DNA of 64,000 bases. It comes from Cohnella phaseoli (GTDB taxonomy: Bacteria > Bacillota > Bacilli > Paenibacillales > Paenibacillaceae). The notes below the pieces were generated by a model. That model worked only from the letters and a program-made list of their open reading frames with translations. It did not search any database and was not told the origin of the DNA. The DNA lies in NCBI RefSeq assembly GCF_003386235.1, contig NZ_QRDZ01000003.1, positions 124,001-188,000 on the forward strand, in the 5' to 3' direction. The position numbers were made by a program, and so were the translations under genes. Positions 43,935 through 50,894 of the stretch are shown piece by piece. Every line of letters begins with the position of its first letter. The first letter of the stretch is position 1.

Positions 43935-45419
43935 TTGGATAACGGACATCGGCCTGCGAATTTGTATTCGCTTGGCGAAGGGGCAAGGCTGGACGCTTCG
44001 GGGATGATCTACGGGGCCGAGGAAATTGCGATCGGACGAGAGGCGATGATCAGCTCGGGGTACCGGCTGATCGTCACCTCGACGGTCAGCGGCATTCGGC
44101 CCAAGCTGATTATCGGGGACGGCGTGCAGGCGGATATCGGGCTTAACGTTACAGCGGAGCATCACGTCGAGCTGGAGAGCTCGGTCTGGTGCGGGCCCTA
44201 TGTCGTACTGTCGGATGCGGATGCGGAATTCCGAAAGACGGGTTTGCCCGTCTATAAGCAGGGGATTCGCGAATCGGGAGGCTCTTCTAAAAAGCTGATC
44301 GTCGGCGAAGGAACCTACTTGGGGCCGTATGCCGTCGTGGAAGGGGCTGTAACGATCGGCAAAGGCTGCGTCGTCGGAGCGGGCAGCGTCGTGCGGGCGG
44401 ACGTACCGGATTACTCGGTCGTGTCGGGCGTGCCGGCCCGGATCGAGCGGATATTCGATACGGTCGCCGAGGACTGGATTGCGGTCGAATCGGAACGGGA
44501 GGTCGCGGACGTTCTGCGCAGAAGGCGGGAGCATCCGCTGCTGTCCATCTGCATCCCGACCTATAACCGCGCCAAGGAGCTGGAGCAATGCCTTGAGGCT
44601 GTGCTTCCGCAGACGAGCATGAACGGCTTGATTGAGGTATGCGTCTCCGACAACGCTTCGGACGACGGAACCGCTGCGCTGCTAGCCCGGTACGTAATGA
44701 AGCATCCGCAGCTGAGGACGATCCGGCAGCCGGAAAATATCGGCGGAGAGCGCAACTATCTCGAAATATTGAAGTTTGCCAAAGGCAAATACGCCAAGCT
44801 GCACGGGGATGACGACTATTTCGTGCCGGGAGCGGTACAGCCGATTTTATATGCGCTGCTGCACAAGCGAACTCGCTTTCTGTTCATCGACGTGCTGCGC
44901 AACGACGGGACGGTGGAGACGATGGAGGGGATGGACACGCTCGTGCGCGAGCTGTCGCTCGCTTCCGGTTTTATTACTTCCATCGTTGTTGAACGCACAG
45001 CCGTGCTAAGTCTGTCTGAGCCGGATCGCTTTATCGGCACGAGCCTGAACCACATCTATTGGCTGCTGGAGCTGTTGCGGACGGATCCCCGGTTCTCGCT
45101 GCTGAAGCTGTCGATGTTCAGCTACGAGTTTAACGCTCCGCGCGGCTACAATTACGGAGATGCGGCCATTCGCGGTTACCTGGAAATATTGCGTCATTTT
45201 GTGGGCCGGGGATTGTCGGAGGAAGTGTACGCTGCAGAAAAGAAAATCGTGCTCGACCGCTTTGTTCTGCCTCGCCTGGAAATGATGATTGAAGCCGGTA
45301 TGGATTTCGACTACGGCGGCTTTGAGGCGGTGTTTACGGAGCATTACGAGCAGGAGAGCTACTATGATTCCTATCTGGCGGAGGTGCGAAGAATCGTCGG
45401 CTTGCGGGATCGGGGATAG
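43935..45419 (+). CDS. Fused left-handed beta-helix acyltransferase and GT2 glycosyltransferase
   Basis: A 494-residue fusion. Residues 20-180 are a hexapeptide-repeat acyltransferase (LIIGDGVQADIGLNVTAEHH, VVEGAVTIGKGCVVGAGSVV, YSVVSGVPA). Residues 200-490 are a GT2 domain (LLSICIPTYNRAKELEQ, VCVSDNASDDGTAALLA, KLHGDDDYFVPG). The start is TTG at 43935 with GGAGGG upstream. It ends the four-gene glycan cluster; the next promoter overlaps its stop codon. The product likely couples transfer of a sugar with its O- or N-acylation. The substrate is unknown. Confidence 0.83.
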   Translation: MDNGHRPANLYSLGEGARLDASGMIYGAEEIAIGREAMISSGYRLIVTSTVSGIRPKLIIGDGVQADIGLNVTAEHHVELESSVWCGPYVVLSDADAEFRKTGLPVYKQGIRESGGSSKKLIVGEGTYLGPYAVVEGAVTIGKGCVVGAGSVVRADVPDYSVVSGVPARIERIFDTVAEDWIAVESEREVADVLRRRREHPLLSICIPTYNRAKELEQCLEAVLPQTSMNGLIEVCVSDNASDDGTAALLARYVMKHPQLRTIRQPENIGGERNYLEILKFAKGKYAKLHGDDDYFVPGAVQPILYALLHKRTRFLFIDVLRNDGTVETMEGMDTLVRELSLASGFITSIVVERTAVLSLSEPDRFIGTSLNHIYWLLELLRTDPRFSLLKLSMFSYEFNAPRGYNYGDAAIRGYLEILRHFVGRGLSEEVYAAEKKIVLDRFVLPRLEMMIEAGMDFDYGGFEAVFTEHYEQESYYDSYLAEVRRIVGLRDRG

Positions 45420-45444
45420 ACAACGGCGCTTCTTTTGTTATAAT
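45417..45444 (+). promoter_or_regulatory. Promoter of the TPP-riboswitch operon
   Basis: TAGACA (45417-45422) and TATAAT (45439-45444) are 16 bp apart, starting inside the stop codon of the previous gene and about 36 bp before the riboswitch. Confidence 0.6.
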
Positions 45445-45479
45445 AGGGATTGTGCGTTGCGGGTTTTTGACAATCGAAT

Positions 45480-45580
45480 ACGCCCCAGGGGAGCTGGACG
45501 ACGGCCGGCTGAGAGTGCATCCCTTCGAAGATGCAGACCCTTATGACCTGATCTGGTTAGTACCAGCGTAGGAAGGCGGG
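45480..45580 (+). promoter_or_regulatory. TPP riboswitch (thi box)
   Basis: The conserved TPP aptamer elements occur in order: AGGGGAGCTGG (45487), GGCTGAGAGTGCAT (45507), GACCCTTATGACCTGATCTG (45536) and GTTAGTACCAGCGTAGGAAG (45556). CGCC at 45481 and GGCG near 45576 can close P1. A terminator hairpin at 45629 is the likely expression platform, so thiamin pyrophosphate should switch off the downstream ABC cassette. Confidence 0.97.
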
Positions 45581-45628
45581 AGCACGACGAGAGTTCGTTG
45601 TGTCAAATTGTCCATGTTTGCTTATTGG

Positions 45629-45657
45629 GCGCCCTCCGGATCGGGGGGCGCTTTTTT
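45629..45657 (+). terminator. Riboswitch-controlled terminator
   Basis: GCGCCCTCC (45629-45637) pairs with GGGGGGCGC (45643-45651) with one wobble, followed by six T residues. It lies between the TPP aptamer and the first gene. Confidence 0.85.
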
Positions 45658-45710
45658 GATACGTTCGGGACCCTCTTCCGCGCAAGAGATAAGGAGAGTG
45701 GGAGAGAGAG

Positions 45711-46745
45711 ATGAAGAAACAAGGAATGGCTTGGAAAGGGTTAGGACTCACGCTGCTGGCGGGAACGGTGCTGCTGTCCGGCTGCGGAGGCAAGAACGAA
45801 GCGGAGCCGTCCGGCAGTGCGTCCGCATCGTCTTCTCCGGCAAAGGAGCTGAAGAAGGCGACGGTTGTGCTCGACTGGACGCCGAATACGAACCATACCG
45901 GGTTGTACGTCGCTCGCGATATGGGGCTGTGGGAGAAATACGGCCTGCAGGTTGAGCTGGTTTTGCCGCCTGAGGCGGGAGCAAGCGCGCTTGTCGCTGG
46001 CGGCCAGGCCGAGTTCGGCGTCGGAGCGCAGGAAAGCATGATCTTGGCCAGAGAGCAGGGCTTGCCGCTCGTTTCGATCGCGCCGATCATTCAGCACAAT
46101 ACGTCCGGCTTCGCTTCGCCCGTGGACAAAAACATCAAGGAGCCGAAGGATTTCGAAGGTAAAACGTACGGCGGCTGGGGCTCGCCGGCAGAAAGTGCGG
46201 TCATCGAATCGATCATGAAGGTGCAGCAGGCGGACGTGAACAAGGTGAACTTCGTGAATGCGGGCTCGGCGGACTTTTTTACGGCTACGAAAAAAGGCAT
46301 CGATTTCGAATGGATTTTCTACGGCTGGACGGGTATTGAAGCGGAGCTTAGAGGCGAGCCGGTCAACATGGTCTATCTGACCGATTACAGCAAGCAGCTC
46401 GACTACTACACGCCGCTGCTGCTGACAAGCGAGAAGGTAATTAAGGAAGATCCGGAGCTTGTAAGCGCGTTTCTCGCCGGAGCCTCCGAAGGCTATCAAT
46501 ATGCGATCGACAATCCGGACGCTGCGGCGGACGTGCTGATCAAGGCCGTTCCCGAAATCAACGCGGATCTGGTGAAGGCGAGCCAGAAATGGCTCAGCCC
46601 GAAATACAAGGAAGACGCTCCGCGCTGGGGCGAGCAGAAGCGGGACATCTGGGCCGGCTACGGCGAATGGATGCTGGAGAACGGTCTGATGGAGAAGGAA
46701 CTGAACTACGACGAGATGTTTACGACGGAATTTCTACCGAAATAG
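45711..46745 (+). CDS. ThiY-like ABC transporter lipoprotein for thiamin pyrimidine precursor
   Basis: A 344-residue lipoprotein of the NMT1/THI5-like family. The signal peptide has the lipobox LSGC (Cys near residue 25). The core has VVLDWTPNTNHTGLYVARDMG, GAQESMILAREQGLPLVSIA and GSPAESAVIE, the pattern of ThiY proteins that bind formylaminopyrimidine salvage precursors. The TPP riboswitch upstream and the permease and ATPase downstream support thiamin-precursor uptake. The ATG has GGGAGAGAG and AAGGAG upstream. Confidence 0.9.
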   Translation: MKKQGMAWKGLGLTLLAGTVLLSGCGGKNEAEPSGSASASSSPAKELKKATVVLDWTPNTNHTGLYVARDMGLWEKYGLQVELVLPPEAGASALVAGGQAEFGVGAQESMILAREQGLPLVSIAPIIQHNTSGFASPVDKNIKEPKDFEGKTYGGWGSPAESAVIESIMKVQQADVNKVNFVNAGSADFFTATKKGIDFEWIFYGWTGIEAELRGEPVNMVYLTDYSKQLDYYTPLLLTSEKVIKEDPELVSAFLAGASEGYQYAIDNPDAAADVLIKAVPEINADLVKASQKWLSPKYKEDAPRWGEQKRDIWAGYGEWMLENGLMEKELNYDEMFTTEFLPK

Positions 46746-46870
46746 TCGGCGGACAGGGAAGCGAGAATACAGGATTGAGAAATACAAACGGAAATACGGA
46801 TAGATAGGTCGAATTAATGCGGGCTCGTGGAAATAACTTAATGAAATGGAGAAAAAGGAGAGAGCGAACG

Positions 46871-47173
46871 ATGGCACAGGCATTGCTCAGCATTCAAATC
46901 ATTCCGAAAATCAACCCGGGCGAGGAAGTAATTCCTTATGTAGACGAAGCGATCTCCATCATCAAGGCGTCCGGCGTTCCTTACCGCGTAGGGCCGCTGG
47001 AAACGACAATGGAAGGGGAGCTCGACCAATTGCTCGATATCGTCAAACAGATGAGCGCAGCTATGATCGAGCGAGGCAGTCCCTCTGTTATGTCGCAAAT
47101 CAAGCTTGTCGTGGATGCCAAAGCGAACGCTTCGATGTCGCGCTTGCTGCAGAAATATCCGGATGGGCAATAA
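46871..47173 (+). CDS. MTH1187/YqgV-family thiamine-binding protein
   Basis: A 100-residue protein of the MTH1187 family (PF01910), with ALLSIQIIPKINPGEEVIPY, VGPLETTMEGELDQLLDIVK and the C-terminal QIKLVVDAK. Members are tetrameric ferredoxin-like proteins found in thiamin-regulated operons, and related YkoF domains bind thiamin. Its position between the ThiY lipoprotein and the ThiX permease suggests a cytoplasmic precursor-binding role. GGAGAGAGCG precedes the ATG. The permease start overlaps its end by 11 bases. Confidence 0.85.
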   Translation: MAQALLSIQIIPKINPGEEVIPYVDEAISIIKASGVPYRVGPLETTMEGELDQLLDIVKQMSAAMIERGSPSVMSQIKLVVDAKANASMSRLLQKYPDGQ

Positions 47174-47954
47174 GCGATTTAGAGCGATTGCGCTGCCCGT
47201 CGGAACGATTGTCGTGTTTCTGGCCGTTTGGCAGGCGGTGTGCATGGCGCTGGACATCAAGGTATACACGCTCCCGGCCCCGTCCGACATCGCGCTTAAT
47301 ATGTACGAAGACGCGGCGACTCTTTGGGTGCACGTCCAGGCGACATTCGGTCTTTCTCTCGTCGGATTGGTGCTTGGCACGGCGGTAGGCATTGCCGTGG
47401 CCGTGCTGCTGCACATCGTCCCGCCGTTTAAGACGGCGCTGTCGCCTCTGCTCGTGCTATCCCAGAACGTTCCGTTGATCGCGCTCGGTCCTTTACTGAT
47501 TATTTGGCTGGGCTTCGGAACGACGCCTAAGCTGATTTTGCTCATTCTCGTCTGTTTTTTTCCGGTGGCTCTGTCGATTTTGGTTGGGCTCGGGCAGGCC
47601 GAACCGCACTTGCGAGAGTATTTGGGCATGATCGGGGCGTCGCGTTGGGAGCGGTTAAAGCGGCTGGAGTTCCCGGCGTCATTGACTTATCTTTTTTCAG
47701 GCTTGCGCATTGCGGCAACGTACGTCGTATCCTCGGCAATCGTAGCCGAATGGCTGGGAGCCGGAGCGAATACGGGCATCGGCTTCTATCTGAAGCTGAA
47801 GTTTAGCGGCTTTCAGCAAGCGGCCGTGTTCAGCTCGATCGTCTGCATTGTCGTTATGAGCCTGCTATTTTTCTACTTGGTCGTGTTGGCGGAACGCCTC
47901 GTTATTCGCTGGAAGCCGCGTCCGGAGCCGGAGTGGAAGGAGGCGTCGCCATGA
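47163..47954 (+). CDS. ThiX-like ABC transporter permease
   Basis: A 263-residue permease with about six membrane helices. The EAA-type cytoplasmic loop is EYLGMIGASRWERLKRLEFPAS-like (about 155-176), as in SsuC/TauC/ThiX transporters. Further segments are LSQNVPLIALGPLLIIWLG and AEWLGAGANTGIG. The ATG at 47163 overlaps the end of the MTH1187 gene. The ATPase gene overlaps its stop by four bases. A role in thiamin pyrimidine precursor uptake is inferred from the riboswitch and the partner lipoprotein. Confidence 0.9.
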   Translation: MGNKRFRAIALPVGTIVVFLAVWQAVCMALDIKVYTLPAPSDIALNMYEDAATLWVHVQATFGLSLVGLVLGTAVGIAVAVLLHIVPPFKTALSPLLVLSQNVPLIALGPLLIIWLGFGTTPKLILLILVCFFPVALSILVGLGQAEPHLREYLGMIGASRWERLKRLEFPASLTYLFSGLRIAATYVVSSAIVAEWLGAGANTGIGFYLKLKFSGFQQAAVFSSIVCIVVMSLLFFYLVVLAERLVIRWKPRPEPEWKEASP

Positions 47955-48733
47955 GCGCCCACGGCAGCATGCTGGAGTTAAAGGGGATCAGCAAGTCCTA
48001 CATGAGGGGCAAGGAGCGGCATCTCGTTCTGAACGACATCTCTCTGACGGTGGGCGCGGGCGAGTTCGTATCGTTAATCGGGCCTTCGGGGAGCGGAAAG
48101 TCGACGCTGTTTCGAATGATCGGCGGCGTGGAGAAGCCCGATCAGGGGCGCGTTCTGTTCGACGGCGAGGATCGTACCGGACAGAAGGGGCTGATCAGCT
48201 ACATGCCGCAGCAGGCGGCGTTGTTTCCTTGGCTGAAGGTGGAGGATAACATCCGTTTCGCACTTGTTTCCACCGGAACGCTGAAGCGGGAGGCGAAGGC
48301 GCAGGCGGCTCAGTGGCTGGAACGGATTCAGCTTGGGCATGTGGCGAAGGAGTATCCGCATGTGCTGTCCGGTGGGATGCAGCAACGGGTCAGCTTCCTG
48401 CGCGCGCTGCTGATGCAGCGCGACGTCATGTGTCTGGACGAGCCGTTCGCTGCGCTGGACGCTTTGACGAGAGCTGATATGCAGCGCTGGTTGCTGGAGT
48501 TATGGGAGGCGGATCGGCGCTCCGTGCTGTTCGTCACGCACAGTATCGAGGAGGCGTTGGTGCTGTCGGACCGCATTTATGTTTTGTCGCCGGCTCCGGC
48601 GACCGTCTTGCGCGAGCTTGTCGTGCCTTTCGACCGGCCGCGCCGCGCGGACGTATGGACCTCGCCCGAGTTTGTCGAGCTGAAGCGGGAAGTGCTTCGG
48701 CTGCTGGAGGAAGGCCACTCGGGAACGGTCTGA
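47951..48733 (+). CDS. ThiZ-like ABC transporter ATPase
   Basis: A 260-residue nucleotide-binding subunit with Walker A GPSGSGKSTLFRM (about 46-58), the Q-loop region MPQQAALFPWLKVEDN, the signature LSGGMQQRVSFLRALL and Walker B VMCLDEPFAALDALTR. This arrangement is typical of the SsuB/TauB/ThiZ branch. AAGGAGG lies before the ATG at 47951. It is the last gene of the TPP-controlled operon; an inverted repeat follows at 48752. Confidence 0.92.
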   Translation: MSAHGSMLELKGISKSYMRGKERHLVLNDISLTVGAGEFVSLIGPSGSGKSTLFRMIGGVEKPDQGRVLFDGEDRTGQKGLISYMPQQAALFPWLKVEDNIRFALVSTGTLKREAKAQAAQWLERIQLGHVAKEYPHVLSGGMQQRVSFLRALLMQRDVMCLDEPFAALDALTRADMQRWLLELWEADRRSVLFVTHSIEEALVLSDRIYVLSPAPATVLRELVVPFDRPRRADVWTSPEFVELKREVLRLLEEGHSGTV

Positions 48734-48751
48734 GTCTGCATGACGATGCAT

Positions 48752-48802
48752 AATTACAAACAACCCGTATGCCGTCAAGGTATGCGGGTTGTTTGTAATT
48801 GG
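48752..48802. terminator. Long inverted repeat after the thi operon
   Basis: AATTACAAACAACCCGTATG (48752-48771) starts one arm of a 22-bp stem whose other arm runs 48779-48800 with two wobble pairs; the loop is short. No uninterrupted T-run follows, but the A/T-rich stem base gives a terminator-like structure usable on both strands. Confidence 0.75.
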
Positions 48803-48829
48803 ACGAGGCGAAGCAAATCTTCTAACTCA

Positions 48830-48858
48830 TCGACAAAAGGAGGCGGCATTTGTATAAT
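48830..48858 (+). promoter_or_regulatory. Promoter of the AraC/siderophore locus
   Basis: TCGACA (48830-48835) and TATAAT (48853-48858), 17 bp apart, lie just upstream of a Fur box that would cover the transcription start. Confidence 0.65.
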
Positions 48859-48869
48859 AGGGATTAAAA

Positions 48870-48884
48870 TGAGAATGATTATCA
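48870..48884 (+). promoter_or_regulatory. Fur box 1
   Basis: TGAGAATGATTATCA matches the 7-1-7 Fur motif TGATAAT-N-ATTATCA at all but one position. It lies 11 bp after the TATAAT, a position that would block transcription under iron-replete conditions. Confidence 0.85.
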
Positions 48885-48927
48885 ATTGCGGGGCGTTATG
48901 GAGCAGACAACAAGGAGAGAAGGTAGC

Positions 48928-50892
48928 ATGAAGCTGGACGAACACACGACGATATGGAATCATACGGCTGTCAAAATTTCCGATATTCGTCATATCGCAA
49001 TGAGCCCTGGGGAAACGATGGAGGGCTATCGACTGCCGGCAAGCTGCTTCATGTACAGTACGCGCGGCCGCGCGAGCGTAGCGCTTGACGGCGTGACGCA
49101 CCAGGCGGAATCGTTCTATTTATTGCATGGTGCAAAGGGGATGCAACTTGAAGTCGCGGCTAAGGAGTCGTTCGACTTTTATTTGCTGTTTTATAGAACG
49201 ACGCTCGTATTCTCGCGCTGGAAGGAAATTGGGCGATTGCTGACACGCAGCGATCCTTTCAGCATTCAATACGGCTTCCGGCCTAGCGAACCTCTTGGCT
49301 TATATAGTTGCCTGCGTTCGATGGAGCGGACATGGACGGAGGGAGGCAAGCTTGGCAGACTGCAGGCGACGGGGCTATTCTATCAATTCGTTCATGAGCT
49401 TCTGTGGCAGCTAAAGACGGACGAAGAGAAACTCGTCAAAACGGATTTCGTCACCAGCGCGACTCGTTATCTGCATAGTCATTATCAAGACAGCATTACG
49501 CTTCAATCTCTTGCGGAGCAGTTGAATTACAGCGTTCGACATTTTGCGGTCAGCTTCAAACAGCAGACCGGCGTCAGCCCAATCGAATATTTAATACGTA
49601 TTCGAATCAGTCATGCCTGCAGGCTGATGGCGGAGACGGGCGCATCGCTGCGGGATATTGCGTCGCAGGTCGGATACCCGGACGTGTATTATTTTAATCG
49701 CATATTCAAAAAACAGACCGGATTGTCGCCCTCGCGTTATCAGGCGCAAGCGCGTCAGCTGCAACAAGCAAAGGATAGTCCATTTATTTTATCCGGATTG
49801 CACATTGGCACGAAGAAAGCTCAGCGTTATATTAGACATGGTAATGATAATCATTATCAATATAATGCTGGAGGCTCATCCTACATGAAAAGAAATTCCA
49901 AGTCGGCCATACTGTTCAGTATGCTGATCAGCCTGACGATGGTGCTTAGCGCCTGTACGACCGGAGGAGGGTCCGGGATCAATAACGCTGCGGGCTCGGC
50001 CGTAATCGCTCCGTCCGCTTCTTCCGCCGCAGCCGTAGAGACAGAGACGACAAACAAGGCCGCGACGAGAGTGATCTCTACCGAAAAAGGCGACGTTGAA
50101 GTCCCTCTTAATCCACAACGAGTCGTCGTGATGTATCTGATTGGCGATATTGCGGCTCTGGGGGTGAAGCCCGTCGGCATTTCGGAAATTTACGCCGGCG
50201 CCGCTTTTACCGACCGGCTAACCGATGCGGACTCGCTCGGCCCCGAATATGATGTCAATCCCGAATCGGTTATGGCGCTGAAGCCGGATCTGATTATCGT
50301 TGCAACCGAATTCACCTACGACAAGCTGAAGTCGATCGCTCCGACCGTATATGTCCCCTACGAAAAACTGACTACCGAGCAGCGAATCGAGATGTTGGGC
50401 AAAGTATTCGGCAAGGAACAAGAAGCGAAGGCGCTGCTCGAGGATTTCCGGAAGAATGTGGAGACAAGCAAGCAGAAGCTGCAAGCCGCTGGCGTGCTGG
50501 ACAAAACCGTTACGATTATGGAGGGTGGAGCCAAAGAGATGTTTGTCGTCCAATCGACACATTTCGGGAGGGGCTCCCAGTTAATCTACGATTATCTCGG
50601 CATGGAAGCTCCGGATGTGATTCAGAACAATATGAACGCTTCGGAGTCGGAGGCGGGTAAATCCGTATCGATGGAGGTGCTTCCCGAATACGCCGGAGAT
50701 TACATCGTCCGTTCTTCATGGGAAGGCATGGACGATCTGTCGAAAAATAAGATTTGGAATAGTATAGAGGCGGTCAAAGCGGGACGCATTATTGAGGCGG
50801 AATTTGGCTTATTCTTCTATACCGATCCGCTGTCCCTAAACAAGCAGCTTGATCTGCTCACCGGGAAGCTGCTGGAAACAGCAGGAAAGTAA
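48928..50892 (+). CDS. AraC regulator reading in frame into a siderophore-binding lipoprotein (654 aa)
   Basis: The frame from the ATG at 48928 (AAGGAGAG upstream) has no stop until 50892. Residues 1-170 form a cupin-like sensor region. Residues about 175-280 are an AraC double helix-turn-helix (TLQSLAEQLNYSVRHFAVSF; LRDIASQVGYPDVYYFNRIF; SPSRYQAQAR). A 30-residue bridge is encoded by DNA holding a perfect Fur box, a promoter and a ribosome-binding site. From residue 320 the frame is a complete lipoprotein with signal peptide. B. subtilis Btr is an AraC/binding-protein fusion that activates siderophore uptake, but it lacks an internal signal peptide. Here either a read-through fusion is made or the AraC gene has lost its stop. 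Confidence 0.75.
   Translation: MKLDEHTTIWNHTAVKISDIRHIAMSPGETMEGYRLPASCFMYSTRGRASVALDGVTHQAESFYLLHGAKGMQLEVAAKESFDFYLLFYRTTLVFSRWKEIGRLLTRSDPFSIQYGFRPSEPLGLYSCLRSMERTWTEGGKLGRLQATGLFYQFVHELLWQLKTDEEKLVKTDFVTSATRYLHSHYQDSITLQSLAEQLNYSVRHFAVSFKQQTGVSPIEYLIRIRISHACRLMAETGASLRDIASQVGYPDVYYFNRIFKKQTGLSPSRYQAQARQLQQAKDSPFILSGLHIGTKKAQRYIRHGNDNHYQYNAGGSSYMKRNSKSAILFSMLISLTMVLSACTTGGGSGINNAAGSAVIAPSASSAAAVETETTNKAATRVISTEKGDVEVPLNPQRVVVMYLIGDIAALGVKPVGISEIYAGAAFTDRLTDADSLGPEYDVNPESVMALKPDLIIVATEFTYDKLKSIAPTVYVPYEKLTTEQRIEMLGKVFGKEQEAKALLEDFRKNVETSKQKLQAAGVLDKTVTIMEGGAKEMFVVQSTHFGRGSQLIYDYLGMEAPDVIQNNMNASESEAGKSVSMEVLPEYAGDYIVRSSWEGMDDLSKNKIWNSIEAVKAGRIIEAEFGLFFYTDPLSLNKQLDLLTGKLLETAGK
49805..49833 (+). 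promoter_or_regulatory. Internal promoter before the lipoprotein
   Basis: TTGGCA (49805-49810) and TATATT (49828-49833), 17 bp apart, lie inside the AraC frame just before Fur box 2. It would allow lipoprotein expression independent of the AraC gene. Confidence 0.5.
49845..49859 (+). promoter_or_regulatory. Fur box 2 (perfect 7-1-7)
   Basis: TGATAATCATTATCA is an exact match to the 7-1-7 Fur motif, and the surrounding 19-mer starting GGTAATGATAATC at 49840 differs from the classical Fur box at one base. It lies inside the long AraC frame, 25 bp before the lipoprotein ATG. Confidence 0.92.
49885..50892 (+). CDS. Iron-siderophore ABC transporter substrate-binding lipoprotein
   Basis: A 335-residue lipoprotein if started at the ATG at 49885, which has CTGGAGG ten bases upstream. 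The signal peptide starts MKRNSKSAILFSM and has the lipobox LSAC (Cys near residue 24). The mature part is a PeriBP_2-type class III binding protein: VEVPLNPQRVVVMYLIGDIA, GVKPVGIS, NPESVMALKPDLIIVA. It binds ferric siderophore and delivers it to the two FecCD permeases downstream. The complete export signal suggests this is the real mature product, made from the Fur-controlled internal promoter. Confidence 0.88.
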   Translation: MKRNSKSAILFSMLISLTMVLSACTTGGGSGINNAAGSAVIAPSASSAAAVETETTNKAATRVISTEKGDVEVPLNPQRVVVMYLIGDIAALGVKPVGISEIYAGAAFTDRLTDADSLGPEYDVNPESVMALKPDLIIVATEFTYDKLKSIAPTVYVPYEKLTTEQRIEMLGKVFGKEQEAKALLEDFRKNVETSKQKLQAAGVLDKTVTIMEGGAKEMFVVQSTHFGRGSQLIYDYLGMEAPDVIQNNMNASESEAGKSVSMEVLPEYAGDYIVRSSWEGMDDLSKNKIWNSIEAVKAGRIIEAEFGLFFYTDPLSLNKQLDLLTGKLLETAGK

Positions 50893-50894
50893 AG

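Noticed and set aside
43065..44588. Reverse-strand 507-codon frame opposite the glycan genes
   Set aside because: Shadow spanning three real genes on the forward strand.
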